From positions 9,039,504 through 9,103,503 of the forward strand of contig NC_088298.1 in the NCBI RefSeq assembly GCF_032854445.1: a stretch of DNA of 64,000 bases, given 5' to 3'. The notes below the pieces were generated by a model, which did no database searches, was not told the origin of the DNA, and saw only the letters and a list, made by a program, of their open reading frames with translations. Position numbers and translations under genes: made by a program. This document shows, piece after piece, positions 58,065-64,000 of the stretch (position 1 is the first letter of the stretch; every line of letters starts with the position of its first letter). The DNA is from Liolophura sinensis (lineage: Eukaryota > Mollusca > Polyplacophora > Chitonida > Chitonidae).

Positions 58065-58784
58065 AGCTTAGCTCTTATTCTCAATGATAAGCCTCGATGT
58101 ACTTTTGAAAGAAGAAATTTGAAAGTCTTGTTGAAACCCTGTTTATGCTTGATCATTCCAGTAAGTTGTCAACTACTTTATCGTGTAGTCGGGTGTACTA
58201 TTTTTTCTTATACATGTAGAAGTGCTAAAGTGTGAAGGCATTTTATTGCGTAACCTTTGTCATTTGTTCTTCTTATTATTTTATTCCTCCACAATTTTAT
58301 TACATGGATATCATTTTCATCTTTGTTCCAGTTCTTTTACATGCTTTTTTTCCAATCTTGCTGTGTTTATTTTTTTTTCAAAGTTCAAGGGGGCATAACT
58401 CTAACTGTTATATTGTATAAAGTACGTGTCGGTGATACAGTTGTCAAGCACCTTAGCATGGTCATTTGTATAGCCCTTATCTGTGGTGGGCTAATTTGTG
58501 CCTTACGATTTCGTTTGAAGGTTTTGCAGGTTTCTACATTTAAATTTTGGCTTTTTGTATAGTTGATAGAACGACCGCTTGTAAAACAATTTATGAGCAA
58601 TGCAGTTTTTTCGAAAAATATCATTTTTACAAATTAAGAAGATATTCTTTGCTTACATAGTCTTAGAAATTGTTTTCTTCTTAAAAGCATTACTTTAATT
58701 GTTAAAAAAGGCACTATCTGAACTATAATAAGAAGTACACGTATGTGTAGAAAAGAGAAACACCTGCTGACCTATGTTGTTGAA
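58065..58784. other. Intergenic, no gene seen
   Basis: T-rich; open frames around 58257..58562 are hydrophobic only because of base composition. Confidence 0.35.
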
Positions 58785-59313
58785 GGCGGAGAAAACATAA
58801 AATACATGTAAGTTGAGGCCAAAAAGTGCGAAAAATTAGTTGCAAACCTGGTCTTAAATAGTTTTTTCGATTTTGCTTTAATGAGAAATAAACGTTTGAA
58901 AATAATGTTTGTATGGTGGATATTTGGGACCAAGTCTTGGTATATGTTGCCTTTGCGTAATAATGTTATAAATGAAGATATAACACATGCTTAATAAATA
59001 TGTTTGTACGAGAATTTTTTAATATATCATATATATTATCATAATTCAGATTACTAGTATAGGCATGTGTTAAGATACAAACAACGAATTTACATTCAAA
59101 TAAATTTATTAGACATGCATCACAGTCTGATTTAGAGCATTCAAAGACGATATATACCAAGAGGTGCATGGTCCAAAAATACCGACCAGAGACCAATGAC
59201 ACTTTCCTCCTGAAAGAAAACATCGAAAAAAATTATGTAGACCTTTTTTGAAAATAAGTATTCATGCGCCTCATCAGATCTGATATTGTCATCAAGTTTA
59301 TGTTTTCTTCTCC
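58785..59313. mobile_element. Foldback/MITE-like repeat, copy 2
   Basis: Ends GGCGGAGAAAACAT and, on the other strand, GGAGAAGAAAACAT. Shares long stretches such as ACATTCAAATAAATTT with copy 1 at 43770. Confidence 0.6.
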
Positions 59314-59467
59314 TTTAAGCCGCTTTAAGGCTGAGGGCCATCATGTGATTATAATAATATTGACTACGTTGTTAAACCTCCCTGACGTTTAGAGGTAAAC
59401 TATATACGGTGAATTTAACATGACATATTTCAGAACTGCTGCTGTCCCCTATCATTATTGGAAAGGT

Positions 59468-59596
59468 CTGACAGCAGCCTGCGGATAGTCGTGGGTTTTC
59501 CCCAGGCTCGTGCGGTTTTCTTCCACCATAATGCTGACCGCTGTCGGATAAGTGAAATATTCTTGATTACAGCGTAAAACACCAATTAAATAAAAT
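59468..59596 (+). mobile_element. SINE-A, 5'-truncated
   Basis: GGTCTGACAGCAGCCTGCGG through AACACCAATTAAATAAA. Confidence 0.85.
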
Positions 59597-59749
59597 GTAT
59601 CGGTACTGATGCACTGGTGCATGATAGAACTTACATGTAGATCTATTCAGTGATTACACTGAGGTTATTTTGGATTATATAAGATGCTTTATATTGGTTT
59701 TCATAAATAAGCCTATTTTTTTTATATATATAATGTTGTACTGTTATAT

Positions 59750-60044
59750 GGGGGCTTCGGTGACCGAAGGGATTAGCGTCATTGGTTGTTATACGGCTTG
59801 TTGATATATTGTCTGACTGAACAGTACGGCGCATTGGCCCAGAAGCCTCCCACCAATGCGGTCCTTTGAGTTCATGCTGGCTTCCTCTCCGGCCGTACGT
59901 GGGAAGGTCTGTCAGCAACCTACGAATGCTCCTGGGTTTCCCCGGGCTGTTCCCGGTTTCCTCCCACCATAATGCTGGCTGCCCTCGTATAAGTGAAGTA
60001 TTCTTGAGTACGACGCAAAATATCAATCAAATAAATCAATAAAT
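59750..60044 (+). mobile_element. SINE-A, nearly complete, head diverged
   Basis: Degenerate head GGGGCTTCGGTGACCGAAGG with an insertion, then CTCCCACCAATGCGGTC, body and tail. Confidence 0.82.
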
Positions 60045-60540
60045 ACTCTTATATACGTGCCAGTTTTTACTTTACTATATTCAATATATTTGTTGTTACA
60101 TGTACGAAATAAAAATGCCTTACAAATAAAACATATTAAAAAGGCTGACCATAAACTACAATACCGGTATAGTATAAAATAGTCAACTCATTTTAAGCGA
60201 AATTTTGAAATAATGAAATAAAGCTGTTAGACATATTTATATTTTGTATTTTATTTGTATTCACTGTTCAGACATATTTTCATACTAGGTTTAGGGACAA
60301 TGTGGCTGCGGTATTGCCAAAGTGGCGTTAAGCCATAATCATTTAATCATAAAACGTTCATCACATATACGCAAACACCATGAATCGTGTTGTGCGTGAA
60401 AACGGAGGTCCCTGGTTCAAACCCAGGCGAACTGCTGTCATTTTCAAATGTTTCAGCTTGCCATAACTGTGCCCTACATTTCCGAGGTTAGAGCTGCGAT
60501 CTTAAATAAGAAAAGTACAACATGTATTGTTTCGTCTGCA
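60045..60540. other. Intergenic with tRNA-like piece
   Basis: CCTGGTTCAAACCCAGG at about 60411..60427 is a perfect T-arm-like hairpin (B box), but no matching 5' half was found. Confidence 0.4.
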
Positions 60541-60890
60541 TTTGAAAATTGTATATCCCCCTGCCATGAACGCCATGGTATAATTGAAAATTTTATATCC
60601 TCCTGCCACGAACGCCATCGTATACTTGAAAATTTTATATTCTCCTGCCATGAACGCCATCGTATAATTGAAACTTTTATATTCTCCTGCCATGAACGCC
60701 ATCGTATAATTGAAAATTTTATATCCTCCTGCCATGAACGCCATCGTATAATTGAAAATTTTATATCCTCCTGCCATGAACGCCATCGTATAATTGAAAA
60801 TTGTATATTCTCCTGCCATGGACGCCATTGTGTAATTGAAAATTTTTATATCCTTCTGCAATGGACGCCACTGTGTAATTGAACATTTTT
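60541..60890 (+). repeat. 42-bp tandem repeat, about 8 copies
   Basis: CTGCCATGAACGCCATCGTA plus TAATTGAAAATTTTATATCCTC. The unit is 14 codons, so both strands stay open (SCHERHRIIENFI forward, NYTMAFMAGGYKIF reverse). Confidence 0.95.
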
Positions 60891-60929
60891 AAAACAACAA
60901 TTAATGAAATAAATAAATCCTGCCATGAA

Positions 60930-60985
60930 ATCGGTTGCTTTCGTATAAGTGAAATATTCTTGAATACGGCCTTTAACACCTAGTG
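60930..60985 (+). mobile_element. SINE-A tail fragment
   Basis: TATAAGTGAAATATTCTTGA then TACGGCCTTTAACACC. Confidence 0.65.
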
Positions 60986-61154
60986 TATGAATGAAGGAAC
61001 TGACCAATCAACGAACCAGCAGATGAACGAGCGAGCGAGCGAGCCAGTTATAAAGTCAGACAATATATCAAAACCATATAACAACCATAATTTACTTTAT
61101 CCATGGGGCTATAAACAGACGTGTGTTTCGTCCTCCAGGACGAAAGTAGCGCCA

Positions 61155-61312
61155 CACAAGGCGTCTGGGCCCACACATAGCGGTGAGCATTTTTAGGGCT
61201 ACACACGACGATGATGGCCACACAAGGCGTCTTGGCCCACATAAGGCGTCTAGGGCCACACTTGGCGTTTAGGGCCATACAAGGCGTTTAGGGCACAACG
61301 AGGCGTCTAGCA
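61155..61312 (+). repeat. 20-bp tandem repeat, about 7 copies
   Basis: Variants of AAGGCGTCTAGGGCCACACA. Confidence 0.85.
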
Positions 61313-61661
61313 CGACACGAGGTACAAAAGAGGACTATAGAAATCCTCACACAAAGAGATTTGTTCAGAGTATATTACAGCTTTTCCGTGCTAATTGTCT
61401 TTTCTCTGAGTCTAAGTCTTTGGCCCTTTTCATAAGGTTATTCTCAGAGCTGCATGGATTATCAAGAAACCAGGTATACTTACCTTGGTGTCGTTTACTT
61501 CGACAGAAATCAGCGAACCTAGTTATAAAGCCTTAAGCATGGATTGTGTACTGATTTTGGTGTCATTACAAACGCGTACACGGCAGCTTTTATATTTCTC
61601 TGTAGCGCTTCGTTGTGAACGCACCTGTGACGTACTAAATGTTTACTTACTTGTTTACTTA

Positions 61662-61880
61662 GTTATTTATTTATTTGATTGGTGTTTTACGCCATACTCA
61701 AAATTATTTCACTTATATGTCCTCTGCCAGCAATATGGTGGGAGGAAACCGGGCAGAGTCCGGGGGAAACCACGACCATCGGCAGGTTTGCTTCGAGATT
61801 TTACCACATACGGAGAGGAAGTCAGCATTAGCTGGACTTGAACCCACACCGACCGCATTGGTGAGAGGCGTTATCGCCCC
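61662..61880 (-). mobile_element. SINE-A, head partly lost
   Basis: TTATTTATTTATTTGATTGG through GCATTGGTGAGAGGCG. Confidence 0.85.
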
Positions 61881-62380
61881 TCGCTGGTCTAATGTTTTAC
61901 ACGCGTATGGCTGCCCATACTATCACCAGCAAAAATATAGGAACAGTTCCATCAAGGCGTAAGCCATAATCCTTAGTTGAGTAGAAATAATGCAAAGAAA
62001 TGAAAATTTATTTCATACATATAGTAGTGGATAGAATGTTGATTTTTCCCATCCTTGATCTCTCCTCGAGAACACTGAGTGTTTGTGACAATGTGCGCAT
62101 GACCAGGAAATGTAAATATGATCACAAAAAGGGCAAGACAAGTGATATTCGGTAGCAAATAAGGTTTACATTATCACTGCAAAATGAGAGATTCGACCGG
62201 TTACCATGGTTACGGGGCAGATAAGTAATCTGCCTTTTTCTGGTTTTTGTTTTATGTTCAAATATAACCGGCATTGAAGAAAAAGATTCAAGACAAATCA
62301 ATACAATTCAATCTTTCTGTTACAATATGGCATGGCGGATTTGTGCTAGAAACCGTTAAGTAGTTTCTAGATTGGGGTTT
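61881..62380. other. Intergenic, no gene seen
   Basis: No supported feature. Confidence 0.35.
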
Positions 62381-62499
62381 TGTAATACTGCTTGTGGTAT
62401 AGAAATACTGCTTGTGGTATCGGAATATTGCTTGTGGTATAGAAATACTGCTTGTGGTATACTAATATTGCTTGTGGTATAGTAATACTGCTTGTGGCA
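62381..62499 (+). repeat. 20-bp tandem repeat, 6 copies
   Basis: Unit AGAAATACTGCTTGTGGTAT with few changes. Confidence 0.96.
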
Positions 62500-63055
62500 A
62501 GTTATTAAATATTGTGCCAAATATGGAAAGCCAAAGAAAACCATGTTGGAACCTGTGACGTCACTTTTTTTCACTTGAACCACAAGGACTGCTAGATTTC
62601 ACCAGTTAAACATATAGATCTACGGATGTATTCGCCGATTGGACGAAATATTTCATTCAAAAATATGGATGTGACGTCACAGACACCCTCTACGTCCACT
62701 TCAGATAACTGTACAATCGTATGTTTCAAAATCATTTTACGCGGTTGGAATAATTCTAAAAATAAATTTAACTATTCTGTTGGACTTTCAACTGGTATTC
62801 CATCTGATATATTTCATATAAAGTAAAATTAAAGCCTGGAAAGGTTAAAACGTTTGGTATTAAAAAACATGCAAGCAAACAACCCAAAGAATAATGTCGT
62901 TTTACGGGTAGTTTTGAAGATTATTGTAGCATAAACGGAAACTCAAAGTCTCGAGAGAGACACAAATATAACTTTATGAACACATTTAAACAGAGACAAA
63001 TACATCTTTATCAAGGTGTATAACAAACACATATTAAGAATTTTAAACAGTTTAA
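62500..63055. other. Intergenic, no gene seen
   Basis: No supported feature; two ACGTCAC motifs near 62560 and 62672. Confidence 0.35.
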
Positions 63056-63061
63056 CAGAGA

Positions 63062-63305
63062 CAGAGACTCAGCATTATTTCACAGACACGAAAATGACAT
63101 TATCTGACAGACAAAAAATATTATCTGACAGAAACAAAAACAACATTATCTGACAGCACAAAAACATTATCTGACAGACACGAAAACAACTTTATTTGAC
63201 AGACACAAAACAATATTATCTGACAGACACAAAAACAACATTATTTCACAGACACAAAAACAACATTATTTCACAGACAGAAACAAAACTACATTATCTG
63301 ACACA
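63062..63305 (+). repeat. Irregular tandem repeat of about 22-26 bp
   Basis: ACATTATCTGACAGACACAA-type units, roughly ten, with variable A runs. Confidence 0.88.
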
Positions 63306-63504
63306 CCATACAGACTGAAACAAAGAAACACACAAAACTTTATTATATGGGTTAGCTGAAACACCAGCGCAGCTTAATAGCGCATGAGCTAAAAGCGTCG
63401 ATCTCATGACAATGGATCGGCCTTTAATCATTCAGAATTGAGTTACTGATTCATTGGCTGATAGGTGTCTAACGTCGTACCCATGAATCTTTTGCTTATA
63501 TGAT

Positions 63505-63800
63505 TTATTTATTTATTTGATTGGTGTTTTACGCCGTATATTCGTAAATATTCGTAAATATTTCACTTATACGACGGCGGCAAGCATTATGGTGAGAGGA
63601 AACTGTACAGAGCTCGGGGAAAACCCACGGCCATTTGCTTATATGAGGGCGGTGAGGTATTAAGGTGTTTGAATCAGACAAACTTGTAGATCAAATCAGC
63701 AGCGGGAGCTGGATTTGAACCTGCGATCTTATTGGTTACCAGTGTGACAGACGCAGCAAGCCAGCGTTTTAGTCATCTGAGCTGTCCAGGCTCGTTCGAG
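63505..63800 (-). mobile_element. SINE-A, complete but diverged
   Basis: Tail, body and a changed head region (CAGCGTTTTAGTCATCTGAG); TATTCGTAAA is duplicated inside near 63540. Confidence 0.78.
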
Positions 63801-64000
63801 AGGTTTGTCGGCATGATGCAAAGGAACGTTGTGTCTTTCAGGCAAGGATATAACTACACAACACTTTTTTCGGCACATTATATATTTCTTTATCACAATC
63901 CATAAACTAACAAGCCAAATGGTATTGTCACAATCTTTTTAATCATATTTAAAACATTTCATAATTCCACCTGATCTAACGTCACCCTCCTCAATCATTT
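63801..64000. other. Right edge, no feature seen
   Basis: AT-rich. Confidence 0.3.

Overview
The window is animal DNA: AT-rich, gene-poor, intron-rich and full of short tRNA-derived retroposons. The commonest repeat is a SINE with a tRNA-like head (CTCAGTTGGTTAGCGCGCTAG), a conserved body (CATAATGCTGGCCGCCGTCG) and the tail AACACCAATCAAATAAATA. From memory this tail is typical of molluscs and related lophotrochozoans, so I infer a mollusc, perhaps a bivalve; this was not tested by any search.

Three host genes can be assembled exon by exon with agreeing splice phases. (1) Minus strand, 41134 to 25209: gene B, a complete nine-exon, 531-residue single-pass receptor with TNF-receptor-like cysteine-rich exons, a Thr-rich stalk, one membrane helix and a long acidic tail. 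(2) Minus strand, 6881 to 51: gene A, its paralogue, with the same exon order and intron phases, cut off by the left edge just after the membrane exon. (3) Plus strand, 50872 to 55767: a three-exon UNC-93-family membrane protein of 476 residues.

The most interesting point is in the tail of gene B. Exon 8 (28454..28557) encodes INVWNIHYGDNVHV, which resembles the RHIM amyloid motif of RIPK3, TRIF and insect Imd/PGRP proteins. The last exon carries 16-residue repeats alternating between two types. If real, this would be a TNF-receptor-like protein that signals through a RHIM-like motif, since I see no death domain in it. This is a hypothesis from motif reading only.

Layout: 1-6.9 kb gene A; 7-25 kb intergenic DNA with a LINE fragment, a 1.66-kb 22-bp minisatellite, SINEs and a SINE-made hairpin; 25.2-41.1 kb gene B, whose introns hold a 124-bp satellite made from the SINE body, a 26-bp minisatellite and many SINEs; 41.2-50.8 kb intergenic, with a Crypton-like tyrosine-recombinase fragment between 79-bp direct repeats and a 46-bp tandem array; 50.9-55.8 kb the UNC-93 gene, with a duplicated splice-donor region and three CRE palindromes in an intron; 56-64 kb intergenic repeats. 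No rRNA, functional tRNA, CRISPR array or virus-like element was recognised.
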